Assembly: GCF_040546275.1 (NCBI RefSeq)
Contig: NZ_JBEPNO010000002.1
Location: forward strand, 558,001 to 622,000
Origin: Nakamurella sp040546275
GTDB lineage: Bacteria; Actinomycetota; Actinomycetes; Mycobacteriales; Nakamurellaceae
DNA length: 64,000 nt
Direction: 5' to 3'
Part shown: positions 16,891-25,370 of the stretch, one piece after another
Position numbering within the stretch: the stretch's first letter is position 1
Layout of the letters: each line of letters begins with the position of its first letter
Position numbers and translations under genes: made by a program
Notes under the pieces: generated by a model
Told to the model about the DNA's origin: nothing
Database searches by the model: none
What the model saw: only the letters and a program-made list of their open reading frames with translations

Positions 16891-17643
16891 ATGGTCAGAC
16901 TTGATGGAAGAGCCGACGACGAACTCCGTCCGATCCGTTTCACCCGGGGGTTCCAGCAGCATCCTGCGGGGTCCGTGCTGGTCGAATTCGGCGCCACCAA
17001 GGTGCTGTGTGCAGCGTCGGTGACGCGCGGGGTTCCGCGCTGGCGCAAGGGTTCCGGTCTCGGTTGGTTGACGGCCGAGTACGCGATGCTGCCGTCCGCC
17101 ACGCACGAGCGCAGCGACCGCGAGTCGGTCAAGGGACGGGTCGGCGGGCGCACCCACGAGATCTCCCGGCTGATCGGCCGTTCACTACGCGCCTGTGTCG
17201 ACCTCGCCGCGTTGGGGGAGAACACCATCGCCGTCGACTGCGACGTGCTGCAGGCCGACGGCGGCACCAGAACGGCCGCGATCACCGGGGCCTACGTCGC
17301 GCTCGCCGACGCGGTGACGTACCTGCGTTCGGTCGGGGCGCTGTCCGACCCGCAGCCGCTGTCCTGCCAGATCGCCGCCGTCTCGGTCGGCGTCGTCGGC
17401 GGCCGGGTGCGGCTGGATCTGCCCTACGAGGAGGACTCCCGTGCCGAGGTCGACATGAACATCGTCGCCACCGACACCGGGACGTTCGTCGAGGTGCAGG
17501 GCACCGCCGAGGGCGCGACCTACTCCCGGTCGACGCTGGACGCGATGCTGGATTCGGCGCTGGCCGGCATCAAGACCCTGACGAATCTGCAGCGGGAGGC
17601 GCTGGCTGCTCCGTACCCGAAGGTGTTGGAGGCCAAGGCGTGA
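16891..17643 (+). CDS. rph: ribonuclease PH
   Basis: Phosphorolytic 3'-exoribonuclease that trims tRNA precursors. 250 residues with R-x-D-G-R-x-x-D-E-L-R-P-I, the G-S-V-L-V-E-F-G strand, the phosphate-site region R-x-S-x-R-E-S-V-K-G-R-x-G-G-R-T-x-E-I-x-R-L-I-G, and D-C-D-V-L-Q-A-D-G-G-T-R-T. Its stop overlaps the start of rdgB by 4 nt (GTGA), so translation is coupled. Confidence 0.97.
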   Translation: MVRLDGRADDELRPIRFTRGFQQHPAGSVLVEFGATKVLCAASVTRGVPRWRKGSGLGWLTAEYAMLPSATHERSDRESVKGRVGGRTHEISRLIGRSLRACVDLAALGENTIAVDCDVLQADGGTRTAAITGAYVALADAVTYLRSVGALSDPQPLSCQIAAVSVGVVGGRVRLDLPYEEDSRAEVDMNIVATDTGTFVEVQGTAEGATYSRSTLDAMLDSALAGIKTLTNLQREALAAPYPKVLEAKA

Positions 17644-18254
17644 CCCAGGTGCTGCTGGCCACCCGCAACGGCAAGAAGCTGGCCGAACTCCGCCGGATCC
17701 TGGGCGACCAGGTCACCGTGCTCGGCTTGGCGGATGTGCCTGAGTTTCCCGAGGAACCCGAGACAGGTGCGACCTTCGAGGAGAACGCCGTGGCCAAAGC
17801 AGCGCAGGCTGCCGCGGCGACCGGCGAGATCTCGCTGGCCGACGACTCCGGACTGGCGGTCGACGCTCTCAACGGCATGCCCGGAGTGCTGTCCGCCCGA
17901 TGGGCCGGGAAGCACGGGGACGATCCGGCGAACAATGCGCTGCTGCTGGCCCAGTTGGGCGATGTGCCCGAGGAGCGTCGCGGCGCCGCCTTCGTCTGTG
18001 CTCTGGCGTTGGCCGTCCCGGGTGCGGAGCCTGTCGTCAGGCGCGGTGAGTGGCGCGGCCGGATCGTGCGGGAAGCATTCGGGGGCAACGGCTTCGGCTA
18101 CGACCCGCTGTTCGTGCCGGCGGAGAGCGACCTGGCCGGGGACGGTCGCACTTCTGCTCAGCTCGACCCGGCCGAGAAGGATGTTCTGTCACACCGAGGG
18201 CTGGCTCTCGCCGTCATGCTGCCCGACCTGCGCCTGGCCCTTGGCCTGGGCTGA
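17640..18254 (+). CDS. rdgB: XTP/dITP pyrophosphatase (RdgB/HAM1)
   Basis: Removes non-canonical purine triphosphates (XTP, ITP) from the nucleotide pool. 204 residues, beginning L-L-A-T-R-N-G-K-K, with F-E-E-N-A, A-D-D-S-G-L-x-V-D-A-L, P-G-V-x-S-A-R-W-A-G and F-G-Y-D-P-L-F. GTG start overlapping the end of rph. Confidence 0.96.
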   Translation: MTQVLLATRNGKKLAELRRILGDQVTVLGLADVPEFPEEPETGATFEENAVAKAAQAAAATGEISLADDSGLAVDALNGMPGVLSARWAGKHGDDPANNALLLAQLGDVPEERRGAAFVCALALAVPGAEPVVRRGEWRGRIVREAFGGNGFGYDPLFVPAESDLAGDGRTSAQLDPAEKDVLSHRGLALAVMLPDLRLALGLG

Positions 18255-18277
18255 GGATCAGGGCTCGGGCTGAGGGG

Positions 18278-19153
18278 TCAGGGCTCGCGACGCCCGAGGA
18301 TCGCGCCGTCGCGCTTGCCCGAGGATCTCGCCACAGTCGCGGCGCCGCTGGCTCCGAGCATCACCAGGCCGAGGATCAGGGTGAAGCCCAGGATGCTCCA
18401 CCCGCCGAACTGCTGGTCGGCGAAGACGGATTTGGTCCAGTCGTTGATGTGGGCCAGCCCGGAGGTGCTGAACAGGGCCCAGCCCCCGAGTCCGGTCAAC
18501 GCAACGCCGGGGATCACCGTGGCCCAGGGCGACCAGCCGTCCAGAGCGATCGCCGCGAACAGCATCAGGGCACCCAGGGTCGTCAGCAACGAGTCCTTGA
18601 GCCCGACCTTGCCCAGTTGGATATCGGCAGCCGCGGCAGGACCGAACTTGACGGCCAGAAACACCCCGCCCGCCGCGAGGATCAGGCCGATCAGCGCGCC
18701 GAGGAAGCCAGGCCCGACCCGGGATGACGGCTGCGCCAGCACCACTGCGGAGGCCGGCGGCGGGACAGCAACCGGCGGGGCGTACGCGGCCGGGTAACCG
18801 GCGGGCGCGTAACCCGGGGTCGACGGTGGATACACCGACGTCATCGGAGCCTGGGGTGGATAGACGGGCTGATCCGAGTACGACGGGGACCAACCACCCG
18901 GGTCTGCAGATCCCTGGCCGCCAGTGATCGGCGAACCGACCGGAGGCGCCGACACCGCCGGCATCGGGTGGGAGAACGGATCGCTGCGTTCGGCCGGCCG
19001 TTCCAGATCGGTCGCCGGCGTCGCGGCCGAGGAAGGCGCGTGGTCGTAGCCCCCGGCCGGCTGGCGCACTATCTGGGTGGCGTCGGACGCGCCGTCGCCC
19101 CAGGCGGTGGTCGGGCTGTCCGCGTGATCGTCGCTGCCGTGGGGATGGCTCAT
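18278..19153 (-). CDS. Pro-rich membrane protein of unknown function
   Basis: 291 residues: a disordered hydrophilic N-terminal half (residues 1-145, rich in Pro/Ser/Ala/Tyr with several Y-P-P/Y-P-A motifs), then about four hydrophobic segments (approximately 150-168, 185-203, 207-225, 246-266) and a short basic tail. No family recognised. It converges on rdgB (24 bp) and diverges from the PRPP synthetase gene. AAAGAGG ribosome-binding site 5 nt before the ATG. Confidence 0.7.
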   Translation of the reverse strand: MSHPHGSDDHADSPTTAWGDGASDATQIVRQPAGGYDHAPSSAATPATDLERPAERSDPFSHPMPAVSAPPVGSPITGGQGSADPGGWSPSYSDQPVYPPQAPMTSVYPPSTPGYAPAGYPAAYAPPVAVPPPASAVVLAQPSSRVGPGFLGALIGLILAAGGVFLAVKFGPAAAADIQLGKVGLKDSLLTTLGALMLFAAIALDGWSPWATVIPGVALTGLGGWALFSTSGLAHINDWTKSVFADQQFGGWSILGFTLILGLVMLGASGAATVARSSGKRDGAILGRREP

Positions 19154-19252
19154 CGGGACCTCTTTCTACCTGCGATTTGTCACGCCGCGGCAATTGTTGC
19201 ACCAGACGCGGGGAACGGCGGGAGGCGCGTGCAAATGCCCGAGGGCTCTCGG

Positions 19253-19258
19253 TAGGGT
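19253..19258 (+). promoter_or_regulatory. probable -10 of the PRPP synthetase gene
   Basis: TAGGGT lies 31 nt before the TTG start; an AGGGG ribosome-binding site follows at about 19279-19283. Confidence 0.4.
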
Positions 19259-19289
19259 TGTCGTCGACGACAGCAGACAGGGGCTGGTC

Positions 19290-20264
19290 TTGCGGGATAT
19301 CGCGGTCTTCAGTGGGAGTGCGCACCCTCAACTGGCGAGTGAGGTCTGCGCCCAACTCGAGGTTCCGCTGCTCCCGGTCCGGGTGCAGCGGTTCGCCAAC
19401 GATTGCCTGGAAGTGCAGTTGCAGGCCAACTGTCGCGAGCGTGACGTCTTCCTGATCCAGCCATTGGTGACGCCGGTCCAGGAGCACCTGGTCGAGCTGC
19501 TGCTCATGCTGGATGCCGCCCGTGGAGCCTCCGCCGCCCGGACGACGGTGGTGATGCCGCACTACGCCTACGCCCGGTCGGACAAGAAGGAGAGTCCGCG
19601 CATCTCGATCGGCGGCCGGCTTGTTGCCGACCTCCTGGTCACGGCCGGGGCCTCCCGGGTCTTGGCCATGACGCTGCACTCGCCGCAGGTCCACGGGTTC
19701 TTCAGCGTGCCGGTCGATCACCTGCACGCCCTCCGCGAGCTGGCCGGGCACTTCCGTGGATACGACCTGACGAACACCACGGTGGTGTCGCCGGACCTCG
19801 GCAACGCCAAAGAGGCGGCGGCCTTCGCCCGGCTCCTCGGGGTGCCCGTTGCGGCCGGAGCGAAGCAGCGGTTCGCCGACGACCGGGTCAGCATCAGCGC
19901 CGTCATCGGAGACGTGACAGGGCGCGACATCATCGTGCTGGACGACGAGATCGCCAAGGGCAGCACGATTCTGGAGCTGGTCGACCGATTGCGCGAACTG
20001 CAGTGCCGGTCGATCCGGGTGGCCTGCACCCACGGACTCTTCGCCGGGGGAGCGCTGAAGCGGATCGGCGATCAGCCCGATGTGCTCGAGATCGTCTGTA
20101 CGAACACAGTTCCCATCCGAGACGAGGAACGCACCGCGAAGCTCACAGTGCTCTCCATCGCGCCCGCTCTGGCCGAGGCCGTGCGGAACATCCACAACGG
20201 CGAGTCGGTCAGCGCCCTGTTCGACGGTCCGCCGCCGGTGGCCATCGGTCAGCCGCTGTTCTGA
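19290..20264 (+). CDS. prs: ribose-phosphate diphosphokinase
   Basis: Makes PRPP from ribose 5-phosphate and ATP for nucleotide, His, Trp and NAD synthesis. 324 residues with F-S-G-S-A-H-P near the start, R-D-V-F-L-I-Q-P, Y-A-R-S-D-K-K-E-x-P-R-I-S-I-G, and the PRPP-loop equivalent V-L-D-D-E-I-A-K-G-S-T. I chose the TTG at 19290 because similarity begins M-R-D-I-A-V-F-S-G and a ribosome-binding site precedes it. The canonical V-D-D-M-x-D-T-G-G-T loop is replaced by D-D-E-I-A-K-G-S-T, so this may be a second, divergent PRPP synthetase rather than the housekeeping copy. Confidence 0.87.
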   Translation: MRDIAVFSGSAHPQLASEVCAQLEVPLLPVRVQRFANDCLEVQLQANCRERDVFLIQPLVTPVQEHLVELLLMLDAARGASAARTTVVMPHYAYARSDKKESPRISIGGRLVADLLVTAGASRVLAMTLHSPQVHGFFSVPVDHLHALRELAGHFRGYDLTNTTVVSPDLGNAKEAAAFARLLGVPVAAGAKQRFADDRVSISAVIGDVTGRDIIVLDDEIAKGSTILELVDRLRELQCRSIRVACTHGLFAGGALKRIGDQPDVLEIVCTNTVPIRDEERTAKLTVLSIAPALAEAVRNIHNGESVSALFDGPPPVAIGQPLF

Positions 20265-20268
20265 CCTG

Positions 20269-20291
20269 CCGACCGGCCGGCGGCCGGTCGG
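20269..20291 (+). terminator. hairpin after prs
   Basis: A perfect 10-bp stem (20269-20278 with 20282-20291) with a 3-nt loop lies just after the stop codon. No U-tract. Confidence 0.5.
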
Positions 20292-20323
20292 TCCGTAGAC
20301 GTTGGTTCCAGGGAGGCAGATCG

Positions 20324-20692
20324 ATGACCGAGCAGGTCGCTGGGGTCCACCAGTGGTCCAAGGGCAAGAACAACGCCGTGGTCACCGTGATCGCCGTCGT
20401 GATCCTCGCGGTCTTCAGCGGAGTGATCTGGTGGGTGATCAGCCTTTCCTCCGGCCCCAACTACCGGGTGCAGCCAGCCGTGCATCGGGCGGGGAACGCA
20501 GTGAGGTCGGTGACGATCACGACGAACGATGGGTTGGAGGGCTCCGACTACGAGAGAATCACCGCCGAGATGTGGGGGAAGTACGGAGCGGTGCGGGTGG
20601 CGTGGCAGTGCGCGAACGGCTCGATCCGCGGGAGGTCGTCGCAGTCCAGTGCACTGAACTACGCCATCACGACCACGGGGGTCCGGTGCTGA
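20324..20692 (+). CDS. single-pass membrane protein, unknown
   Basis: 122 residues: a short cytoplasmic N-terminus, one membrane helix (about 20-42), then an extracytoplasmic domain with two cysteines (one in V-A-W-Q-C-A, one as the last residue) that could form a disulfide. No family recognised. GGGAGG ribosome-binding site at 20311-20316. Confidence 0.65.
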   Translation: MTEQVAGVHQWSKGKNNAVVTVIAVVILAVFSGVIWWVISLSSGPNYRVQPAVHRAGNAVRSVTITTNDGLEGSDYERITAEMWGKYGAVRVAWQCANGSIRGRSSQSSALNYAITTTGVRC

Positions 20693-20740
20693 TCTCGGGT
20701 GTGCCGCGCTCTGGCCGGTCCCGAGTTGATTCACCGTGCT

Positions 20741-20820
20741 CACCACGGTGGGCAGATGTTCACCACGGTGAGCAGATGTTCACCACGATGAGCTCATGTT
20801 CACCACGGTGAGCACGGCCG
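20741..20820. repeat. 20-nt tandem repeat, 4 copies
   Basis: Units at 20741, 20761, 20781 and 20801, each with the core CACCACGGTGAGC (one has GATG), at an exact 20-nt period. A partial unit (TCACCGTG) precedes them at 20731. The CACC/GGTG core is palindromic. The stop codon and last residues of the Nudix gene on the minus strand lie inside the array. Confidence 0.88.
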
Positions 20821-21244
20821 GCCAGGACGCGGCAAACCCGGGGTGCAGCGGAAGAGTCTGGACGTCGTCGCTGCGGACCCACCTGGTTTCCTTGGACTCG
20901 TGGTTGTTCCTCAGCTCTGGCGAGCGTGAGCTGCGTAGGCGGCCGAGGACGGTGGTGTAGCTCCAGCCGCCATGATCGTCCGTGAAGCTCGGCGCAAGGA
21001 TCTCGACGTCACCGGCAGGTAGGCCCATCTCCTCGTACGCCTCGCGAAGGGCGGCGGTCGGGGCGGCCTCGTCGGCGTTCCTGGCACCGCCCGGGATGCT
21101 CCAGGTTCCCCCTCGGTGCACCGTGGGGGAACGTAGTTGCAGGAGCACCTCGCCGTCGCGGCACAGCATCAGACCGGCGGCGCCGAACAGCCCCCAGTGA
21201 CGGTGCCCCTGACTGCAGCTCGTCCATCCGTCGCCGGACGTCAT
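20780..21244 (-). CDS. Nudix hydrolase
   Basis: 154 residues. The Nudix box is complete (G-G-A-R-N-A-D-E-A-A-P-T-A-A-L-R-E-A-Y-E-E, then M-G), and the protein begins with an actinobacterial W-x-x-C-x-x-G-H-R-H-W-G-x-F-G-A-A-G-L motif. It hydrolyses a nucleoside diphosphate-linked substrate that cannot be named. The ATG at 21244 is preferred by homology; a longer reading frame upstream crosses non-conserved sequence. The last ~10 residues (V-V-N-M-S-S-S-W) are encoded by the tandem repeat, so the C-terminus was reshaped by it. Confidence 0.8.
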   Translation of the reverse strand: MTSGDGWTSCSQGHRHWGLFGAAGLMLCRDGEVLLQLRSPTVHRGGTWSIPGGARNADEAAPTAALREAYEEMGLPAGDVEILAPSFTDDHGGWSYTTVLGRLRSSRSPELRNNHESKETRWVRSDDVQTLPLHPGFAASWPAVLTVVNMSSSW

Positions 21245-21520
21245 GCCGCGGCAGACCCAGGCTTGCGGAACGGGTTCATCCTCACATGGACTTTGTACCC
21301 CGAGAACGGCTCGCTGTGCGTTCACCGATCGTCGTCCGTCCAGCGTTCGAGGGTCAGCGAGGGTCGACTTCGCAGCCAACCCCATCTCGATTCCCGTCGA
21401 ACTTGGCTTGGAAGCCTGGATCGGACCGATAGATGGAGCGTCCCAACTTGTTCCACACATCGGTGCAGTTCGCGTAGGTCACAGCCGGTGTCGCGAATGG
21501 GTTCCGGGCATCAGTGCTGT

Positions 21521-21593
21521 GGGGCCGAAGGGAGTCGAACCCTCACTGGCACGGACCTAAACCGTGTGCCTCTGCCAATTGGGCTACGGCCCC
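21521..21593 (-). tRNA. tRNA-Leu (anticodon UAG), short class I form
   Basis: A 73-nt cloverleaf with a perfect 7-bp acceptor stem (GGGGCCG/CGGCCCC), discriminator A, and a 3-bp D-stem with a long Leu-like D-loop. The anticodon stem CACGG/CCGTG holds loop TTTAGGT (anticodon TAG, G37), and the T-arm is GAGGG/CCCTT. The variable region is only 5 nt (CCAGT), whereas tRNA-Leu is normally class II with a long variable arm. CCA is not encoded. Confidence 0.85.
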
Positions 21594-21627
21594 ACCGCCG
21601 CGTGAGCGGCGGAGACCAGACTACAGC

Positions 21628-22104
21628 TCAGGCCGCGAGGCCGATCTCCTTGAGCACGCGTGCCACGTGGCCGGTGGCCTTGACGTTGCGCCAGGCCTTC
21701 TCGATGGTCCCGTCCGGCCCGATGACGAAGGTCGACCGGATGACGCCCATCACGGTCCGGCCGTAGTTCTGCTTCTCGCCGTAGGCACCGTAGGCCTTGA
21801 GCACCTCGCGCTCGGGGTCGCTGAGCAGCACGACATCGAGGCCGCTCTTCTCGGTGAAGGCGGCGAGCTTGCTCGGGATGTCGGGGGAGACGCCGAGGAC
21901 GGTGTAGCCCGCGGTGTCGAGCTCGGGCTTCGCCGCGCTGAAATCGCAGGCCTCCGTGGTGCAGCCGGGGGTCATCGCAGCCGGATAGAAGTAGAGGATC
22001 ACCCGCTTGCCGGTGAAGTCCGCGAGGCTGACCGTCGAGCCGTCGGCGTCGGGCAGGGAGAAGGACGGTGCTGCGTCGCCCACGTCGGGGAGGTTGGTCG
22101 TCAT
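21628..22104 (-). CDS. bcp: thioredoxin-dependent peroxiredoxin (Bcp/PrxQ)
   Basis: Reduces hydrogen peroxide and organic peroxides. 158 residues. The peroxidatic C48 is in T-P-G-C-T-T-E-A and the resolving C53 follows five residues later, as in PrxQ; V-I-G-P-D-G-x-I lies near the end. The ATG at 22104 is 6 nt after a TACCCT -10 element, which I take as evidence for this start over the ATG 30 nt upstream. It diverges from the DUF3618 gene, as in mycobacteria. Confidence 0.94.
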   Translation of the reverse strand: MTTNLPDVGDAAPSFSLPDADGSTVSLADFTGKRVILYFYPAAMTPGCTTEACDFSAAKPELDTAGYTVLGVSPDIPSKLAAFTEKSGLDVVLLSDPEREVLKAYGAYGEKQNYGRTVMGVIRSTFVIGPDGTIEKAWRNVKATGHVARVLKEIGLAA

Positions 22105-22116
22105 GACGCTAGGGTA
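22105..22116 (-). promoter_or_regulatory. bcp leaderless promoter (-10 element)
   Basis: On the minus strand TACCCT (22116-22111) is followed by 6 nt and the ATG. Confidence 0.55.
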
Positions 22117-22164
22117 ATCAGCTGTAAGCCGCACTCCGAGCGGCCCTGCACCCAGGGAGGCCCC

Positions 22165-22386
22165 GTGGCCCGCGACGCGGACACCATTCAGGCGGACATC
22201 GAACGCGCCCGAGATGCACTGGCGGTCACCGTCGACGAGTTGACGACCAGGGCCAACCCCAAGCGGCTGGTCGAACAGGGCAAGCAGACGGTGCGTGCGA
22301 GGCTGGGCGACCCGAAGATCAAGTACGCCCTGATCGGTGCCGGAGCTTTGATCGGAGTGCTGATCGTTCGCCGCCTGTTCCGCTAG
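22165..22386 (+). CDS. DUF3618 small membrane protein
   Basis: 73 residues: an amphipathic helical segment (I-Q-A-D-I-E-R-A-R-D-A-L-A-V-T-V-D-E-L) followed by a single membrane helix near the C-terminus. The family is of unknown function and sits beside bcp in many actinobacteria. GTG start with AGGGAGG 5 nt upstream. A terminator follows. Confidence 0.85.
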   Translation: MARDADTIQADIERARDALAVTVDELTTRANPKRLVEQGKQTVRARLGDPKIKYALIGAGALIGVLIVRRLFR

Positions 22387-22395
22387 CCCGGCCCT

Positions 22396-22419
22396 GCCAC
22401 CGGCCTCAGCGCCGGTGGC
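22396..22419 (+). terminator. hairpin after the DUF3618 gene
   Basis: GCCACCGGC (22396-22404) pairs with GCCGGTGGC (22411-22419) around a 6-nt loop. Confidence 0.6.
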
Positions 22420-22622
22420 GTTGAACGGAACCTGAACAAACCACTTTCGGCCGTTCGGGTGTCGTTACCCGGTCGGCCTCATCGATCGGCGACGTCACTG
22501 TCGAATCTGCCTATTCCACGGGTGCGCAGACGGTATCCTTCGATCCATCGACGTCGGTCGGTGACGGCGGACTCCTCGAGTTCTGCCTGGGGTTCGTAGG
22601 GTCTTGTGAGGGGCGAAGTTCC

Positions 22623-24029
22623 ATGTTCTCTGCACGTCGTCTGGCGCCGGTTTCGGCGATCGTCGGACTGATGGTGCTGGTCACCGCCTGCACCTCCGGT
22701 ACCACCACTGCCAATTCCGGCCCGAGCACCAGTTCCGGGTCGTCCTCTGCCACGGGTGCGTCGCCCGCGCCGGCGTCTTCCGGCACAGCGGTCTCGCTTC
22801 CTCCGATCACCGTCGCTCCGACGGGATCCAGTGCCTCGGCGACGTCCGAGCCGTCCAGTGCGCCCACGGTCGCGTCGTCGCCCGTGAGCACGATCCCGAC
22901 CACACCGACCACGACATCGAGGGTCGTGGCAATGCCGGCCGCCAAGATCAACGCCTCGCCCGCGTTCGGCACCGAGGACCTGTCGCCGGCCCAGCCGGTC
23001 GTCGTGAAGGTGGCCGGCGGGAGGATCACCCAGTTCGCGCTGACGAACCCCGAGGGCAAGGTCGTCAAGGGCGCCCTGTCCGCGGACAATACCTCATGGA
23101 CCAGCGGGGAGGTTCTCGGCTACGGGAAGACCTACACCGCAACAGGTTCCGCGCTCGGAGCCAACGGCAAGGCCGTCGCGATCAAGGGCACCTACACCAC
23201 CGTGACACCGGATACCCGGGTGCGGGTCAATGTCTCGCCCGGTGACGGTGACGTGGTCGGAGTGGCAGCGCCGGTGATCGTCCGGTTCGGCACCGAACCC
23301 GCCGACCGCGCCTCCATCGAGAAGAACGTCAAGATCACCACCACCCCTGCGGTGGTCGGCGCCTGGGCCTGGATCCAGCACGACGACGGCCTCTGGGCGC
23401 TCGACTGGCGTCCCAAGGGCTACTGGCCCGCCAACACCAAGGTGCACGTCGAGGCCAACGTCTACGGGCTCAAGTTCGGGGAGGGGGAGTACGGTGCCGA
23501 CAGTGTGACCAGCGACTTCAGCATCGGCCGCAACCAGGTCGTCTACGCCAACGCGAAGAGCTACCAGATCGTCGTGAAGCAGGGCTGCACCGCCATCAAC
23601 GACGAGTCGTCGTGCGCGAAGACGGTGGCCACCTACAAAGCCTCCTATGGCCGGGGCGACGAGGTCAACGACCCCAACCTGGTCACCCGGTCCGGTGTGC
23701 ATGTGGTGATCGAGAAGCTGCCGGTGCACCTGATGATCGGCTCGCCTCCGTTCACCTACCGCTCCACCGAGTACTGGGACGTCCGCATCAGCGACAACGG
23801 CGAGTTCATCCACGAGAACCCTTATACGGTCGACGTGCAGGGTGTGGACAACGTCAGCCACGGCTGCATCAACCTGTCCCCGGAAAGCGCCAAGGCGTAC
23901 TTCGACTCTGCGCTCGTCGGCGATCCGGTCGAGGTCACCGGGACCAGCGTGCAGCTGTCGGACGCCGATGGAGACCTGTACGACTGGACGATCCCGTGGA
24001 GCAAGTGGCTGACGCTGTCGGCACTCTGA
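22623..24029 (+). CDS. L,D-transpeptidase lipoprotein (Ig-like + YkuD)
   Basis: Forms 3-3 cross-links in peptidoglycan outside the membrane. 468 residues: a lipoprotein signal peptide with lipobox L-V-T-A-C23, a Ser/Thr/Ala-rich linker to about residue 105, two Ig-like domains (about 110-260), then the YkuD catalytic domain with H-x16-S-H-G-C415-I-N-L. The layout matches the mycobacterial LdtMt2 group, and the neighbours (bcp, DUF3618) match too. GAGGGG ribosome-binding site. Confidence 0.94.
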   Translation: MFSARRLAPVSAIVGLMVLVTACTSGTTTANSGPSTSSGSSSATGASPAPASSGTAVSLPPITVAPTGSSASATSEPSSAPTVASSPVSTIPTTPTTTSRVVAMPAAKINASPAFGTEDLSPAQPVVVKVAGGRITQFALTNPEGKVVKGALSADNTSWTSGEVLGYGKTYTATGSALGANGKAVAIKGTYTTVTPDTRVRVNVSPGDGDVVGVAAPVIVRFGTEPADRASIEKNVKITTTPAVVGAWAWIQHDDGLWALDWRPKGYWPANTKVHVEANVYGLKFGEGEYGADSVTSDFSIGRNQVVYANAKSYQIVVKQGCTAINDESSCAKTVATYKASYGRGDEVNDPNLVTRSGVHVVIEKLPVHLMIGSPPFTYRSTEYWDVRISDNGEFIHENPYTVDVQGVDNVSHGCINLSPESAKAYFDSALVGDPVEVTGTSVQLSDADGDLYDWTIPWSKWLTLSAL

Positions 24030-24041
24030 CCCGCGCCCCGC

Positions 24042-25358
24042 GTGACTGACACCAGGATCGTCGGACTGACGATAGTTCCCAGTACCGCCCACGTCCTGAC
24101 CGACGCCGAGCTCGCGTTCTCCCCGGCCTCGGGACGGATCACCTACCTCGGGCCGGTTCGCGGACCGATGGGTGACGGCGACATCGACGGCACCGGCCGC
24201 GTGGCGATCCCGGGTCTGGTCAACGCCCACACCCACTCCGCCATGACGTTGCTCCGCGGGTATTCCGACGACGTCCCGCTGCAGACGTGGCTCACGCATG
24301 TCCGGGCGTTCGAACTCCGCCTGACGGCGTCGGACATCCGTGCTGGCCTACGGCTGGCGCTGGCCGAGATGCTCCGGTCGGGGACGACCGGATTCGTGGA
24401 CATGTTCCAGTGGGACAGCTCTCTGCTCGCCCTGGTGTCGGAGTCCGGTCTTCGGGTGTCGGCCGCCCCGGCCGTCTTCGGGTACGACGCGGTGGCGTTC
24501 CCGATGGCCGACCCCACCCCGGGGGCCGACATCCTGACCCGTACCGCGACGCTGGCGGCCGAGTTCGCCGGCGACCCGCTGATCGGCCTCGCCTACGGCC
24601 TGCACGCCCCGTACACCTGCCCGCCGGAGATGATCGCCGACGTCGCAAGCCGACGCGCCGACGACGGCATCGGGGTGCACATCCACCTGTCGGAGACCCG
24701 GTTCGAGGTCGAGGAATCCTTGCGGGTACATGGCGTGACTCCGATCCGTCTGGTCGCCGATCTGGGTCTCCTGGATGGCAGAACGCATGTGGCGCATGCC
24801 GTTCACCCCCTCGATGGTGACATCGAACTGCTGTGCCGGCCGGGGGTGACGGTCTCTCACAACCCGGTCTCCAACCTCAAGCTCGGCGCGGGCATCGCCC
24901 CCGTCCCGAGTTACCTGGCGGCCGGGGTCAGGCTGGGGCTGGGGACCGACTCGGTCGCCTCCAACAACACCCTGGACATGTTCGAGGAGATCAAGACGGG
25001 CACGCTGGTGCAGCGCGGACTGGCCGCCGACCCGTCGGTGATCGCGGGTGCCCAACTGCTGCACATGGCCACCGCCGGCGGCGCGCCCGCAGTCGACCCA
25101 TCGCTGTCGGGCGTGCTGGCGGTGGGGGAGCCTGCAGATCTGGTGCTGCTGGACGTCACCGGCACCACGGCGCTGCCGTTCACCGATCCGGGCTCGTTCC
25201 TGGTCTATGCGGCCCGTGGAACCGACGTCATCGATGTTTTCATCGCCGGTCGGCAGGTGGTCGCGGATGGTGTGGTGACCACGATCGACGAGGCGGCGGC
25301 GCGGGCCGATGTTGCCGAGCGGTCCCTGCGGATCCGCCGGGAGCTGTCGTCAGGCTGA
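24042..25358 (+). CDS. amidohydrolase (SAH/MTA deaminase-like)
   Basis: 438 residues of the metal-dependent amidohydrolase superfamily, closest to the TrzA/MtaD group that deaminates S-adenosylhomocysteine, methylthioadenosine or related compounds. Metal-site motifs: N-A-H63-T-H65-S, G-L-H-A-P-Y-T, H-I-H-L-S-E-T, H-A-V-H, and G-T-D-S-V-A-S-N-N. It starts 12 bp after the transpeptidase gene with no ribosome-binding site (GTG). The substrate is unproven. Confidence 0.87.
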   Translation: MTDTRIVGLTIVPSTAHVLTDAELAFSPASGRITYLGPVRGPMGDGDIDGTGRVAIPGLVNAHTHSAMTLLRGYSDDVPLQTWLTHVRAFELRLTASDIRAGLRLALAEMLRSGTTGFVDMFQWDSSLLALVSESGLRVSAAPAVFGYDAVAFPMADPTPGADILTRTATLAAEFAGDPLIGLAYGLHAPYTCPPEMIADVASRRADDGIGVHIHLSETRFEVEESLRVHGVTPIRLVADLGLLDGRTHVAHAVHPLDGDIELLCRPGVTVSHNPVSNLKLGAGIAPVPSYLAAGVRLGLGTDSVASNNTLDMFEEIKTGTLVQRGLAADPSVIAGAQLLHMATAGGAPAVDPSLSGVLAVGEPADLVLLDVTGTTALPFTDPGSFLVYAARGTDVIDVFIAGRQVVADGVVTTIDEAAARADVAERSLRIRRELSSG

Positions 25359-25370
25359 CGGCCCAGACCA

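Noticed and set aside
17007..17639. N-terminal extension of rdgB across rph
   Set aside because: The upstream part is an out-of-frame reading of rph; RdgB family similarity begins at the GTG at 17640.
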